From Lentzea atacamensis (GTDB lineage Bacteria; Actinomycetota; Actinomycetes; Mycobacteriales; Pseudonocardiaceae), in the NCBI RefSeq assembly GCF_003269295.1, contig NZ_QLTT01000009.1:267853-331852 (forward strand): a DNA stretch of 64,000 nt, read 5' to 3'. The notes beneath the pieces are model-generated. The model saw only the letters and a list, made by a program, of their open reading frames with translations, was not told the DNA's origin and did no database searches. The translations under genes were made by a program, and so were the position numbers. Of the stretch, positions 43,626 to 52,528 are shown piece after piece (position 1 is the stretch's first letter; each line of letters begins with the position of its first letter).

Positions 43626-44920
43626 GCTTCTCCTCTGCGTAGCAGCTTGCCTTGCGTCTCACTGATTTCCTTGCCACGCAACCACGTCTGGCGCACGACG
43701 CCGTGCAACGTGCGACCGTGGTACGGCGTGACCGGGTTGCGGTGGTGGAGCTTGTTCTTGTCCACCACGAACGTCTCGTCCGGCGCGAACACCACGAGGT
43801 CCGCGTCCTTGCCGGGTTCGATGGCGCCCTTGCTCTCCAGCCCGACCTGACGTGCCGGGTGGGCGGCCATCCAGCGCACGACGTCGGTGAGCTGGAAGCC
43901 CCGTTCGCGCGCCCCCGTCCACACCGCGGGCAGGCCCAGCTGCAGCGACGCGATGCCGCCCCAGGCCGTGGCGAAGTCGCCTTCCTTCAGCTCGACCGTG
44001 CTCGGCGAGTGGTCGCTCGCCACGAGGTCGATCAGGCCCTCCCGCAGCCCCCACCAGAGCGCCTCGCGGTTCGCCTCCTCGCGGATCGGCGGGCAGCACT
44101 TGAACTCCGTCTGCCCGTCGTGGATCTCCTCCGCGGTGAACGTGAGGTAGTGCGGGCAGGTCTCGGCGCTGATCTGCAACCGGTCGCGCTTCGCGGCCTC
44201 CAGGATCGAGAGGGCGTCGGACGACGAGAGGTGCAGGATGTGCGTGCGGGCACCGGTCCTGCGGGTCAGCTCGACGACGTCGCTGATCGCCCGGTTCTCG
44301 GCCTCACGCGGCCGTGAGGCGAGGAACCCCGCGTAGTCCGGTTCGGCGTCACGAACCGTGTGCGCGTCCTCGGCGTGCACGATCGTCAACGCGTCGAGCG
44401 TCGCCAGTTCGCGCAACGCCGCTTCCAGCTCAGCCGTGGTGACGGCGGGGAACTCGTCGACGCCCGAGTGCAGCAGGAAGCACTTGAAGCCGAAGACGCC
44501 GGCCTCGTGCAGCGGCTTCAGGTCGGCCAGGTTGCCGGGGACGATGCCGCCCCAGAACCCGACGTCGACCGACACGTTCGCCGCCGCCTTGCGCTTGATC
44601 TCCAGCGCCTCCAGCTCCACCGTCGGCGGGATGCTGTTCAGCGGCATGTCGATGATCGTCGTGACGCCACCGGCGGCCGCGGCCCTCGTGGCGGTCTCGA
44701 AGCCCTCCCACTCGCTGCGGCCGGGGTCGTTGACGTGCACGTGCGTGTCGACGAGACCGGGCAGCAGCACCTCGTCGTCCGCGAGGTGCACGACGTTCGG
44801 CGAGTCGATGTGCGGCTCGACGGCGACGATCCGGCCGTCGACGACACCGACGTCGCACGCGATCTCGCCCTGCGGGGTGATCACCCTGCGGGCGCGGAAG
44901 ACCAGGTCCATGCCGCTCAC
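43622..44920 (-). CDS. allB: Allantoinase
   Basis: Opens allantoin to allantoate. The 432-residue dinuclear metal amidohydrolase is taken from the GTG at 44918-44920, whose GTGA overlaps the glxK stop like the other joints of this operon; an ATG three codons later is an alternative. Ligands: PGLVDTHVHVNDPGRSEWEG (HxH), carboxylated Lys in GVFGFKCFLLHSGVDEFP, His in ALTIVHAEDAH, His in HILHLSSSDALS, and Asp in DLVASDHSPS. Clear allantoinase rather than dihydroorotase by the FKCFLLHSGVD motif. Confidence 0.93.
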   Translation of the reverse strand: MSGMDLVFRARRVITPQGEIACDVGVVDGRIVAVEPHIDSPNVVHLADDEVLLPGLVDTHVHVNDPGRSEWEGFETATRAAAAGGVTTIIDMPLNSIPPTVELEALEIKRKAAANVSVDVGFWGGIVPGNLADLKPLHEAGVFGFKCFLLHSGVDEFPAVTTAELEAALRELATLDALTIVHAEDAHTVRDAEPDYAGFLASRPREAENRAISDVVELTRRTGARTHILHLSSSDALSILEAAKRDRLQISAETCPHYLTFTAEEIHDGQTEFKCCPPIREEANREALWWGLREGLIDLVASDHSPSTVELKEGDFATAWGGIASLQLGLPAVWTGARERGFQLTDVVRWMAAHPARQVGLESKGAIEPGKDADLVVFAPDETFVVDKNKLHHRNPVTPYHGRTLHGVVRQTWLRGKEISETQGKLLRRGEA

Positions 44921-45921
44921 TCTGACACCCAGTCGCGGGCGATGCGACCGCCGATGCCGACGAGCAGCGGTTCGGCCTGGGCCATGCATCTCGTGACGTC
45001 CGGCTCGATGTCCAGCAACGCGTAGGCGGCCTTCAGCCCCAGGTCGCCCGGTTCGACCGAGCACTGACCCGCCACCGCGACCACCGGGACGTCACCGGAC
45101 GCCCTGACCACGCCGAACGGTGCCTTGCCGTGCCGGGTCTGGGCGTCCAGCGACCCCTCGCCCGTGATCACCAGCGAGGCTTCCCCGACCGCCTCGGCGA
45201 ACCCGACCAGTTCCAGCACCACCTCGATGCCCGGCCGGAACCGCGCGCCGAGCACCGCGAGCGCGGCGAACCCGATCCCGCCCGCGGCACCGGCGCCGGG
45301 CCGGTCCGCGTGCTCCAGGCCCAGCCTGGAAGCGAAAGCCGCGAGGCGGGCCTCGAGGATCTCGACCTGATCGGGTGAGGCGCCCTTCTGCGGCCCGTAG
45401 ACCGCCGCCGCGCCCGTCGGGCCGAGCAGCGGGTTGTCCACGTCCGAGGCCAGCACGAGGTCGACGCCGTCGAACGACGCCCCGCCCAGCGCCTCCAGCA
45501 TCCCCGCGCCGCCGTCCGTGCACGCGCTGCCGCCGAGCCCCAGCACGATCGTGGTGCAGCCGGTGTCCAGCGCGGCTTTGAGCAGCTCACCGACGCCGTG
45601 GCTGGTGGCGTCGAGCGGCGCCGGCCGGTCGAGCAACGTGAGCCCGGCCGCCGCGGCGACCTCGACCACGGCGGTGGTGCCCCTGACCGCGAAGGACGCC
45701 GGCACCGGCTTGCCGACCGGGCCGGTGACCCAGCGTCCCACCTTCACGAACCCGGCGGCGACGGCGGCGTCGACCGTGCCGTCGCCGCCGTCCGCCACCG
45801 GGAGGCAGCGCACGTCCAGGTCCGGGACCGCCTCCCGCAGGCCGCGCGCGACGGCGGCAGCGACCTGCGGGGCGGTGAGCGATCCCTTGAACTTGTCCGG
45901 CGCGACAATCACGTGACTCAC
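44917..45921 (-). CDS. glxK: Glycerate kinase (type II, GlxK family)
   Basis: Phosphorylates D-glycerate, yielding 2-phosphoglycerate in the family, and so completes glyoxylate assimilation. The 334-residue protein begins with GTG (VSHVIVAPDKFKGSLTAPQV) and has LPVADGGDGTVDAAVAAG, TTIVLGLGGSACTDGGAGML and LVITGEGSLDAQTRHGKAP. It overlaps gcl by four bases (GTGA). Confidence 0.94.
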   Translation of the reverse strand: MSHVIVAPDKFKGSLTAPQVAAAVARGLREAVPDLDVRCLPVADGGDGTVDAAVAAGFVKVGRWVTGPVGKPVPASFAVRGTTAVVEVAAAAGLTLLDRPAPLDATSHGVGELLKAALDTGCTTIVLGLGGSACTDGGAGMLEALGGASFDGVDLVLASDVDNPLLGPTGAAAVYGPQKGASPDQVEILEARLAAFASRLGLEHADRPGAGAAGGIGFAALAVLGARFRPGIEVVLELVGFAEAVGEASLVITGEGSLDAQTRHGKAPFGVVRASGDVPVVAVAGQCSVEPGDLGLKAAYALLDIEPDVTRCMAQAEPLLVGIGGRIARDWVSE

Positions 45922-47618
45922 GGGATCGGCTCGAATTCCTTCATCGCGGCGATGGACGTGCCGTTCGCGGTGTTGCCCTCACGTTCGATCATGATCTCCA
46001 CGAGCACCGGCCGTTGCGTGCGGTCGGCTTCTTTGCGCGCCCACTCCAGCGAGCTGCGGATCTCGCCGGGATCGGCCACGCGAACCCCGGAGCACCCGTA
46101 GGCCTCCATGATCTTCACGTTGTCCGAGCCGGTGGTGTCGTAGTGAATGTCGACCTCGTACTTCATGTCGTAGCCGCCGTGGTCCTCCGCCATCCTGATC
46201 AGGCCGAGGTACTCGTTGTTCAGCATGATCAGCACGAACGGCACGTCGTACTGGGCGCCGACCGCGAGCTCCTCCACGAGGAACTGGAACGAGTAGTCGC
46301 CGACGATGCCGACGACCTCGGCGTCCGGCCTGGCCTTCTTGACCCCGATGGCCGCCGGGATCTCCCAGCCGAGCGGGCCTGCCTGGCCGCACACCTGGTA
46401 GTGGCGCGGCTTGTGCGCCTTCTGGTGCTGGCCGGACCAGATCTGGTAGAGCCCGATGGCCGTGACGAAGTAGGTGTCCGGGCCGTAGAACTCGTTGATC
46501 TCCTTGAACACCCGCGGCGCCTTGACCGGGACGGTGTCGAAGTCCTCGCGCCGCAGCAGGGTCCGCTTGAGCTCCTGGCACCTTTCGACCCAGACACCCT
46601 TGTCCCGCGGCCCGTGCTGCTTCGCCTGTTCCAGCAGGGCCTGCAGGAACAACTTGGTGTCTGCCACGATCCCGAGGTCGGGCCCGAACACCTTGCCGAT
46701 CTGGGTCGGCTCGACGTCGACGTGGATGAACTTGCGGTCGCCGCGGTAGGTCGCGAGGTCACCGGTGTGCCGGTCGCCGAACCGCGCGCCCAGCGCGAGC
46801 ACGAGGTCGGACTCCAGGAACGACGCGTTGCCGTACCGCTGCGAGGTCTGGATGCCGGTCATGCCCGCGTAGAGCGGATGATCCTCGTCGATGGCGCCCT
46901 TGCCCATCAGCGTGGCCTGGATCGGGATCTGCAGGAACTCAGCCAGGTCCAGCAGCTCGGCGGACGCCTCGCCGAGGATGACACCGCCACCGGCGAGCAG
47001 CAGTGGGCGTTCGGCGGCCAGCAGCATCTCCAGCGCCCGTTCCACGCGTGCGTCGGAGGGAGCGCTTTTCTGCACCGGCAACGGTTCGTCGATCGTGGGG
47101 TCCCACTCGATCTCCTGCTTCTGCACGTCGATCGGCAGGTCGATCAGCACCGGGCCAGGACGGCCGGAGCGGGCGATCCGGAACGCCTCGCGGAAGATCC
47201 ACGGCATCTGCGCGGCCTCCTTCACCTGCACCGCCCACTTCGTGACAGGTGCGGCGATCGAGACGATGTCGACGGCCTGGAACGCCTCCTGGTGCAGCTT
47301 CGACACCGCGGCCTGGCCGGTGATGCACAGGATCGGCACCGAGTCGGCCTGCGCGGTGTAGAGGCCGGTGATCATGTTCGTGCCGGCAGGGCCCGAGGTG
47401 CCGATCGCGACGCCGACGTTGCCGGTCGTGCGCGACCAGCCGTCGGCCATGTGGGTGGCGCCCTCCTCGTGCCGCACGATGAGGTGCTCGATCGACCCGT
47501 CCTGCTCCATCGCCTTGTACAGCGGCAGGATCGCGGCGCCGGGGCAGCCGAACACGGTGTCGATGCCCTCGGACTTCAGGACCTCGACGACCGCTTGCAT
47601 GACTGGGATCTTCGGCAT
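45918..47618 (-). CDS. gcl: Glyoxylate carboligase (tartronate-semialdehyde synthase) with Glu51
   Basis: Condenses two glyoxylate to tartronate semialdehyde and CO2 using ThDP and FAD. The 566-residue protein has the N-terminal PYR domain (FGCPGAAILPLYKAMEQDGS), the conserved GTSGPAGTNMITGLYTAQAD and LCITGQAAVSKLHQEAFQAV, and the ThDP motif VGIVGDYSFQFLVEEL ending near LIMLNNEYLG. Residue 51 is Glu (RHEEGATHMADGW). E. coli Gcl has Val51 (RHVEGASHMAEGY) and is the well-known exception lacking the catalytic Glu. The context (hyi, glxR, glxK) leaves little doubt on the pathway role. Confidence 0.92.
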   Translation of the reverse strand: MPKIPVMQAVVEVLKSEGIDTVFGCPGAAILPLYKAMEQDGSIEHLIVRHEEGATHMADGWSRTTGNVGVAIGTSGPAGTNMITGLYTAQADSVPILCITGQAAVSKLHQEAFQAVDIVSIAAPVTKWAVQVKEAAQMPWIFREAFRIARSGRPGPVLIDLPIDVQKQEIEWDPTIDEPLPVQKSAPSDARVERALEMLLAAERPLLLAGGGVILGEASAELLDLAEFLQIPIQATLMGKGAIDEDHPLYAGMTGIQTSQRYGNASFLESDLVLALGARFGDRHTGDLATYRGDRKFIHVDVEPTQIGKVFGPDLGIVADTKLFLQALLEQAKQHGPRDKGVWVERCQELKRTLLRREDFDTVPVKAPRVFKEINEFYGPDTYFVTAIGLYQIWSGQHQKAHKPRHYQVCGQAGPLGWEIPAAIGVKKARPDAEVVGIVGDYSFQFLVEELAVGAQYDVPFVLIMLNNEYLGLIRMAEDHGGYDMKYEVDIHYDTTGSDNVKIMEAYGCSGVRVADPGEIRSSLEWARKEADRTQRPVLVEIMIEREGNTANGTSIAAMKEFEPIP

Positions 47619-47619
47619 G

Positions 47620-48477
47620 TCAGGCCCTTCCCGCGAAGTTCTCGATGACCTTGAGCAGCGCGGAGTGGTCGAGCGACCCGTAGCCCTGCGCGCGTGCCGC
47701 CGCGACCAGCGCGGCGATCTGGTTGGTGACCGGCAGCGCGACGTCGGCGGCGCGTGCCGCGTCCAGCGCGATGCCCATGTCCTTGTGGTGCAGGTCGATC
47801 CGGAAGCCGGGCTGGAACTCGCGCGCGATCATCGTTTCGCGCTTGAGGTCGAGGATCCGGTTCGCCGCGAGACCGCCGGCGAGCACGTCCAGACCCGCCT
47901 TCGGGTCGACGCCGGACGCCTCCAGCAGCACGATCGACTCGGCGACGAGCGCGTAGATACCGCCGACCATGAGCTGGTTCGCGGCCTTCACCACCTGGCC
48001 GGCGCCGTGCGGTCCGACGTGGACGATCGTCTTGCCGACGACCTCCAGGAACGGCCTGGCGGCGGCGAAGTCGGCCTCGTCCCCGCCGACCATGATGCTG
48101 AGGCTGGCCTGCTGGGCACCGGTCTGACCACCGCTGACCGGCGCGTCGAGCACGCGGACGTGGCTGAGCCTGCGCGCGATCTCGATCGACGTGGACGGAC
48201 GGATGGTGCTCATGTCGATCAGCAGGGTGCCGTCGTCGAAGGTGACCTCGTCGATGACGGCCTCGACCTGCGGGTGGTTCGGCAGCATCGTGATGACGAC
48301 CTCGGCGCCGGTGACGGCGTCCTGGGCGGATGCCGCCGCCTTGCCGCCTTGCTCGGCGAGCTTCTCCAGCGACGCGGAGCTGAGGTCGAAGCCCGTCACG
48401 TCGTGACCGGCGGCTACCAGGTGGGCCGCCATCGGGCTGCCCATGATGCCGAGTCCGATGAAACCGATCCTGGTCAT
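47620..48477 (-). CDS. glxR: 2-Hydroxy-3-oxopropionate (tartronate semialdehyde) reductase
   Basis: Reduces tartronate semialdehyde to glycerate with NAD(P)H. The 285-residue beta-hydroxyacid dehydrogenase is taken from the ATG at 48475-48477 with GGAGG upstream. It has the Rossmann motif IGFIGLGIMGSPMAAHLVAA, VLDAPVSGGQTGAQQASLSI, catalytic Lys in GAGQVVKAANQLMVG, and KDMGIALDAARAADVALPVT at the end. The ATG overlaps the hyi stop; gcl follows after one base. Confidence 0.95.
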   Translation of the reverse strand: MTRIGFIGLGIMGSPMAAHLVAAGHDVTGFDLSSASLEKLAEQGGKAAASAQDAVTGAEVVITMLPNHPQVEAVIDEVTFDDGTLLIDMSTIRPSTSIEIARRLSHVRVLDAPVSGGQTGAQQASLSIMVGGDEADFAAARPFLEVVGKTIVHVGPHGAGQVVKAANQLMVGGIYALVAESIVLLEASGVDPKAGLDVLAGGLAANRILDLKRETMIAREFQPGFRIDLHHKDMGIALDAARAADVALPVTNQIAALVAAARAQGYGSLDHSALLKVIENFAGRA

Positions 48478-49220
48478 GCGTTGTCCCTCCAAGCGAAGGA
48501 GTGGGTGACGGGCTTGTACTCGGCGCCGACGAAGCCCGTGTAGCCGTTGGCGCGGAGCTTCGCGAGGTGCCCGAAGAGGTCGAGCTCGCCGGTGCCGGGC
48601 TCACCGCGTCCGGGAGCGTCGGCGATCTGCACGTGACCGATGCGGTCGACGTGGTCGGCGAGGGTGTCGAGGTCGTCGCCGTTCGTGGCGAGGTGGTAGA
48701 GGTCGGCGAGCAGCTTCACGTTGCCGCGGTCGATCTCGTCGATGACGTCGAACGCCTGTTGGGCGGTCTTGATCGGGTACTTCGGCGCGCCGCTGAGCGG
48801 TTCGACGACGATCTGGGCGCCCGCCTCGGCCGCGACGTCGGCGGCGAAGCGGTAGTTCGAGATGGTCTGCGCGGTGGTCTCGAAGTTGCCGTGCAGCGCG
48901 TTGAGCGTGCGGCAGCCGAGGCGGGCCGCGATGGCCACCGTGACCTCGACGTTCGTCCGGAACTCCGTCTCGCGGCCCGGCCAGCTCGCGAGGCCGCGAT
49001 CGCCCGCGGGCATGTCGCCCGCGAAGAAGTTGAGGCCGACGAGGCGCACACCGGCGTCTTCGATGGCGCTCTCGAACGCCTCGATCTCGCGCGTTTCGGG
49101 TACGGCGTCCGCGAACGGCCACCAGATCTCGACCGCGTCGAACCCGGCGGCACGCGCCGCCTGCGGACGCTCGAGCAGCGGCAGCTCGGTGAACAACATC
49201 GAAAGGTTCGCATCGAACAT
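48474..49220 (-). CDS. hyi: Hydroxypyruvate isomerase
   Basis: Interconverts hydroxypyruvate and tartronate semialdehyde. The 248-residue TIM-barrel protein is taken from the ATG at 49218-49220 (MFDANLSMLFTELPLLERPQ) with GGAAGGA upstream. The earlier ATG at 49241 lies inside the operator. Metal site residues are in VVEPLSGAPKYPI, VKLLADLYHLATNGDDL, GHVQIADAPGRGEPGTGE and GFVGAEYKP. First gene of the operon; divergent from uraD. Confidence 0.93.
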   Translation of the reverse strand: MFDANLSMLFTELPLLERPQAARAAGFDAVEIWWPFADAVPETREIEAFESAIEDAGVRLVGLNFFAGDMPAGDRGLASWPGRETEFRTNVEVTVAIAARLGCRTLNALHGNFETTAQTISNYRFAADVAAEAGAQIVVEPLSGAPKYPIKTAQQAFDVIDEIDRGNVKLLADLYHLATNGDDLDTLADHVDRIGHVQIADAPGRGEPGTGELDLFGHLAKLRANGYTGFVGAEYKPVTHSFAWRDNA

Positions 49221-49239
49221 CGGCGGCTTGTCCTTCCAC

Positions 49240-49258
49240 ATTGCGGAAGTTAGATTTC
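49240..49258 (-). promoter_or_regulatory. Operator A, shared by the urate/glyoxylate genes
   Basis: ATTGCGGAAGTTAGATTTC reads on the plus strand, 20 bases before the hyi start. It is a near-copy of the site at 49306-49324 in the opposite orientation and shares ATTGCGGAA with the aceB/iclR site at 55936-55953. The form fits an IclR-family operator. Confidence 0.55.
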
Positions 49259-49305
49259 GTACTACGGAGACACTAGACATCTCACTTGGCTCCGGTCAAG
49301 AATGT

Positions 49306-49324
49306 GGAAACTAGATTCCGCGAT
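49306..49324 (+). promoter_or_regulatory. Operator B upstream of uraD
   Basis: GGAAACTAGATTCCGCGAT is the inverse of operator A with 15 of 19 positions conserved. It is itself palindromic (GTGGAA - 6 - TTCCGC) and lies 19 bases before the uraD start. The mirrored arrangement suggests one regulator controls both directions. Confidence 0.55.
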
Positions 49325-49342
49325 ACAGAAACTTGGAGAGCC

Positions 49343-49825
49343 GTGGAGAGCTTCAACAGCGCCCCGGAGGCCGAACTGCGACCTCTGCTCACCGAGTGCC
49401 TCGCGGTACCCCGCTGGGTCGACGCGATAGTGGCGGGCAGGCCGTACGCGTCGATGGATGCACTCCTCGCGGCTTCTCACGTTGCCGCACAAGGACTTTC
49501 CGACGAGGAGGTGCTCGGCGCCATCGCCGGGCACCCGCGCATCGGCGAACGACAGAAGACAGGTGGGGTGTCGGCGAAGTGGTCGCGGTCCGAACAGTCC
49601 GGTGTGGACAGCTCCCAGGCTGATCGCCTGGCGGCTGCGAACGCCGCGTACGAGGATCGGTTCGGGCACATCTACCTGGTGTGCGCGACCGGCCTGAGCG
49701 GTGCGGAGATGCTCGACAACCTGTCCAGCAGGATGGACAACCCGCCGGATGTCGAGCTCCGCGTCGTCAACGACGAACTCGCGAAGATCGCCGCCTTGCG
49801 GCTGCAGAAGCTGATCGGGAGCTGA
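49343..49825 (+). CDS. uraD: 2-Oxo-4-hydroxy-4-carboxy-5-ureidoimidazoline decarboxylase
   Basis: Converts OHCU to S-allantoin in the last step of urate oxidation. The 160-residue helical protein is taken from the GTG at 49343 with GGAG upstream (VESFNSAPEAELRPLLTECL). It has the catalytic His in AIAGHPRIGERQ, then SRSEQSGVDSSQADRLAAAN and NDELAKIAALRLQKLIGS. The uricase ATG follows after five bases. Confidence 0.93.
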   Translation: MESFNSAPEAELRPLLTECLAVPRWVDAIVAGRPYASMDALLAASHVAAQGLSDEEVLGAIAGHPRIGERQKTGGVSAKWSRSEQSGVDSSQADRLAAANAAYEDRFGHIYLVCATGLSGAEMLDNLSSRMDNPPDVELRVVNDELAKIAALRLQKLIGS

Positions 49826-49830
49826 ACAAC

Positions 49831-50709
49831 ATGGCCATCGTCTTGGGCCCCAACCAGTACGGCAAGGCGGAGAACCGCCTCGTCACGGTGTCGCGCAACG
49901 GTTCCGTGCACACGATCAAGGACCTGACGGTCAGCACCTCACTGCGCGGCGACCTCGCCGACACGCACCTGACCGGCGACAACGCCAAGGTGCTCGCGAC
50001 CGACACGCAGAAGAACACCGTCTACGCCTTCGCCAAGGAGGCTCCGGTCGGCGAGATCGAGGACTTCGCGCTGCGCCTGGGCCGCCACTTCGTCTCCTCG
50101 CAGGAGGCGATCACGGGCGCTCGTGTGTTGATCGACGAGCACGGCTGGGAACGCATCGACGGCCACGACCACTCGTTCGTGCGCGGGTCGGACGAGAAGC
50201 GCACCACGGCGGTGACGATCGACGGTGAGCAGGCGTGGGTCGTGTCGGGCGTACGCGACCTGGTGGTGCTGAAGTCGACCGGGTCGGAGTTCCACGGCTA
50301 CCCGAAGGACCAGTACACGACGCTGAAGGAGACGAACGACCGCATCCTGGCGACGTCGGTGACGGCCCGCTGGCGCTACGTCGGCACCGACGTCGACTGG
50401 GCGAAGTCGTTCACCGAGATCCGGTCGATCATGCTGAAGACGTTCGCGGACAAGCACTCCCTGTCGTTGCAGCAGACCCTCTACGCGATGGGCGAGGCCG
50501 TGCTGAACACGCGCCCCGAGGTCGCCGAGGTGCGGCTCTCCATGCCGAACAAGCACCACTTCCTGGTGGACCTCAGCCCGTTCGGCCTGGAGAACGACAA
50601 CGAGGTCTTCTACGCCGCCGACCGGCCGTACGGCCTCATCGAGGGCTCCGTGCTGCGCGACGACGCCCCGGACGCGGGTCAAGCCTGGAGTACTTTGCCA
50701 ACCTTCTGA
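49831..50709 (+). CDS. uaZ: Uricase (urate oxidase)
   Basis: Oxidises urate to 5-hydroxyisourate without a cofactor. The 292-residue protein has two T-fold domains: LGPNQYGKAENRLVTVSRNG, GDNAKVLATDTQKNTVYAFA (with the catalytic Thr), DHDHSFVRG-like HDHSFVRGSDEKRTTAVTID, and VVLKSTGSEFHGYPKDQYTT. The end contains MPNKHHFLVDLSPFGLENDN. It forms an operon with uraD. Its 3' end overlaps the convergent flavoprotein gene by 74 bases. Confidence 0.95.
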   Translation: MAIVLGPNQYGKAENRLVTVSRNGSVHTIKDLTVSTSLRGDLADTHLTGDNAKVLATDTQKNTVYAFAKEAPVGEIEDFALRLGRHFVSSQEAITGARVLIDEHGWERIDGHDHSFVRGSDEKRTTAVTIDGEQAWVVSGVRDLVVLKSTGSEFHGYPKDQYTTLKETNDRILATSVTARWRYVGTDVDWAKSFTEIRSIMLKTFADKHSLSLQQTLYAMGEAVLNTRPEVAEVRLSMPNKHHFLVDLSPFGLENDNEVFYAADRPYGLIEGSVLRDDAPDAGQAWSTLPTF

Positions 50710-51934
50710 ACACGACCGGGTTCATGAGAGTGGCAGGCGAGGCCACCAGGTGCACGACGCGCAGGAAGCGCAGGAAGATGTCCTGGTCGTGCACGAGCGC
50801 CACCTGCCACTTCTTCATGTACCAGCGGAAGGCGCGCATCAACGGTGCCGGCGTCTTCTCGACGCCGGCCCAGCTCTGGTCGGCGTTGCTCGACAGCACC
50901 CATGAACCCTGCGCCGTTTTCGCGACCTTCCGCTGGAAGTCCCGGCACCCCTTGGCACTGAAGTCCGAGTGCCGCCGGAACAACAGCGCGGCCATCGCGG
51001 CAACCGTCATCCCCTGCCCGTAAACGGGGTTGAACACGCACACCGCGTCCCCGATCGCGACGAGCCCGCCCGGCCACCCCGTCACCTGCTCGAACGCGAT
51101 GCGACGACTGGCCGTGCGCGCGAACAGGTACACGGGCGTGACGGGCTCGGCGTCCGCGAGCATCCCGGCGATGGGCCCGCGCAACGAGTCCAGGAACTGC
51201 TGGAACCCCTCGGGATCCCGCGGCGGGTGATCACCGCCGGCACCTTGCGCCGTGACCATCACCCGGTCCCCCTCGATGCGCATCACAATGCCCCCGCGAG
51301 GGGTGTCCGGCGCGGACAGCGACTCGGCGACCACGACCGGGATCTCCGGCGGCGCCGTGTAGAGCCGGGTCGCGTACCCGGTCCGCGAGTCGACCACCTC
51401 GGGCTCCGGCACCGCGATCCCCGCCTCGGCCAGCCAGGCGGGCAACTTCGAGGACCGGCCGGACGCGTCCACCACGAGGTCGGCGTCGATCCGGCCGTCC
51501 CTCGTCAGCACGCCGTCCACAGTGGATCCGCGGAACGTCAACCCGGTGACGTGCGCGTCGTCCACGATCTTGGCGGTAACCCGGCGCCGGATGTGCGTCT
51601 CCAGCAACGGCCTGCTGACCACCAGCAACGGCATCCCGCTGCGCCCCGACGCCACCCAGCCGAGCGGGTTGAGGATCCGCATCTCCCCCGCGTCCATCAG
51701 ATGCGCCCCGCTCCGCACGAGCTCGTCGCGCAGACCGGGGAACAGCCCTTCCATGATCTCGCCGCCACGCACGAGCAACCCGTGCACGTGCCTGCCCTGC
51801 GGCACACCTGCCCGGTATTCGGGCTCGTCGGACAGCTTGTCGCGTTCCAGGACCACCACGTCGTCGAAGGACTCCGTCAGTACCCGAGCCGCCAGCAAGC
51901 CGGCGATTCCCCCACCTATCACCACGGCCTTCAT
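50636..51934 (-). CDS. FAD-dependent monooxygenase-like oxidoreductase
   Basis: The 432-residue protein has the Rossmann dinucleotide motif AVVIGGGIAGLLAARVLTES, a DG-like motif DADLVVDASGRSSKLPAWLA, and GD motif GLVAIGDAVCVFNPVYGQGM, as in class A flavin monooxygenases and geranylgeranyl-reductase-like proteins. The substrate is unknown. It runs head-on into uricase: the last 24 codons lie on the opposite strand of the uricase 3' end. The final residues (PGRRRAARSPR) are basic and probably non-essential. Confidence 0.8.
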   Translation of the reverse strand: MKAVVIGGGIAGLLAARVLTESFDDVVVLERDKLSDEPEYRAGVPQGRHVHGLLVRGGEIMEGLFPGLRDELVRSGAHLMDAGEMRILNPLGWVASGRSGMPLLVVSRPLLETHIRRRVTAKIVDDAHVTGLTFRGSTVDGVLTRDGRIDADLVVDASGRSSKLPAWLAEAGIAVPEPEVVDSRTGYATRLYTAPPEIPVVVAESLSAPDTPRGGIVMRIEGDRVMVTAQGAGGDHPPRDPEGFQQFLDSLRGPIAGMLADAEPVTPVYLFARTASRRIAFEQVTGWPGGLVAIGDAVCVFNPVYGQGMTVAAMAALLFRRHSDFSAKGCRDFQRKVAKTAQGSWVLSSNADQSWAGVEKTPAPLMRAFRWYMKKWQVALVHDQDIFLRFLRVVHLVASPATLMNPVVFRRLAKYSRLDPRPGRRRAARSPR

Positions 51935-51947
51935 CCATCCCCCTCAA

Positions 51948-52522
51948 TCACCCGGGACCGCCGACAGCCCTCAGCAGCGCCTCGTGGACCAGCCCGTTGG
52001 ACGCGACGACGTCGAGCTTGTCCTCCGGCGACGTCCAGCTCAGGCCCTCACCGGTCCAACCGCTGATGACCCCACCAGCTTCCTCGATGACCAGTCCCGC
52101 GGCCACCACGTCCCACATCCGCAGGTCCAGTTCGAAGTGACCGTCCATGGCGCCCTCCGCGACCGAGATCAGATCGAGCGAGGCGGAACCTCACCGCCGG
52201 AGGTCCTGACACTCGTGGAAGACCGCCCTCAGCCGCTCGACCCGGGACACGGCCAACGTGCTCCACGCCGTGCGCGAAGTCGGTCGTGCCGTCGATCGGA
52301 TCGACGATCCACTCGGCCTGGCTCGTCCCCCGCAAGCCGAGCTCCTCGCCGACGACAGCGGAGCCGGGGAGCACGGATCGCAACACCTCGGACAACGAGC
52401 GCTCGATCTTCCTGTCGAGCTCGCCGCCTGCTCAGCGAGTCCAGGAAGTCACCCGGCATCACGAAGTCGTCGAGGATCAGCACGGTGCCTTCGTGCTTCG
52501 ACACGGCGTCGGGAATCTGCAC
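51948..52522 (-). pseudogene. Degraded inositol-monophosphatase-family gene
   Basis: The C-terminal part is intact in one frame (DGHFELDLRMWDVVAAGLVI, DVVASNGLVHEALLRAVGGP). The metal site EWIVDPIDGTTDFAHGVEHV lies in another frame from about 52260 to 52395, and a third frame opens at 52522. The middle of the fold has been deleted or frame-shifted, so no complete enzyme can be made. The intact gene would be a phosphatase of inositol, histidinol or PAP type; the class cannot be decided from the remnant. Confidence 0.75.
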
Positions 52523-52528
52523 CCGCCA

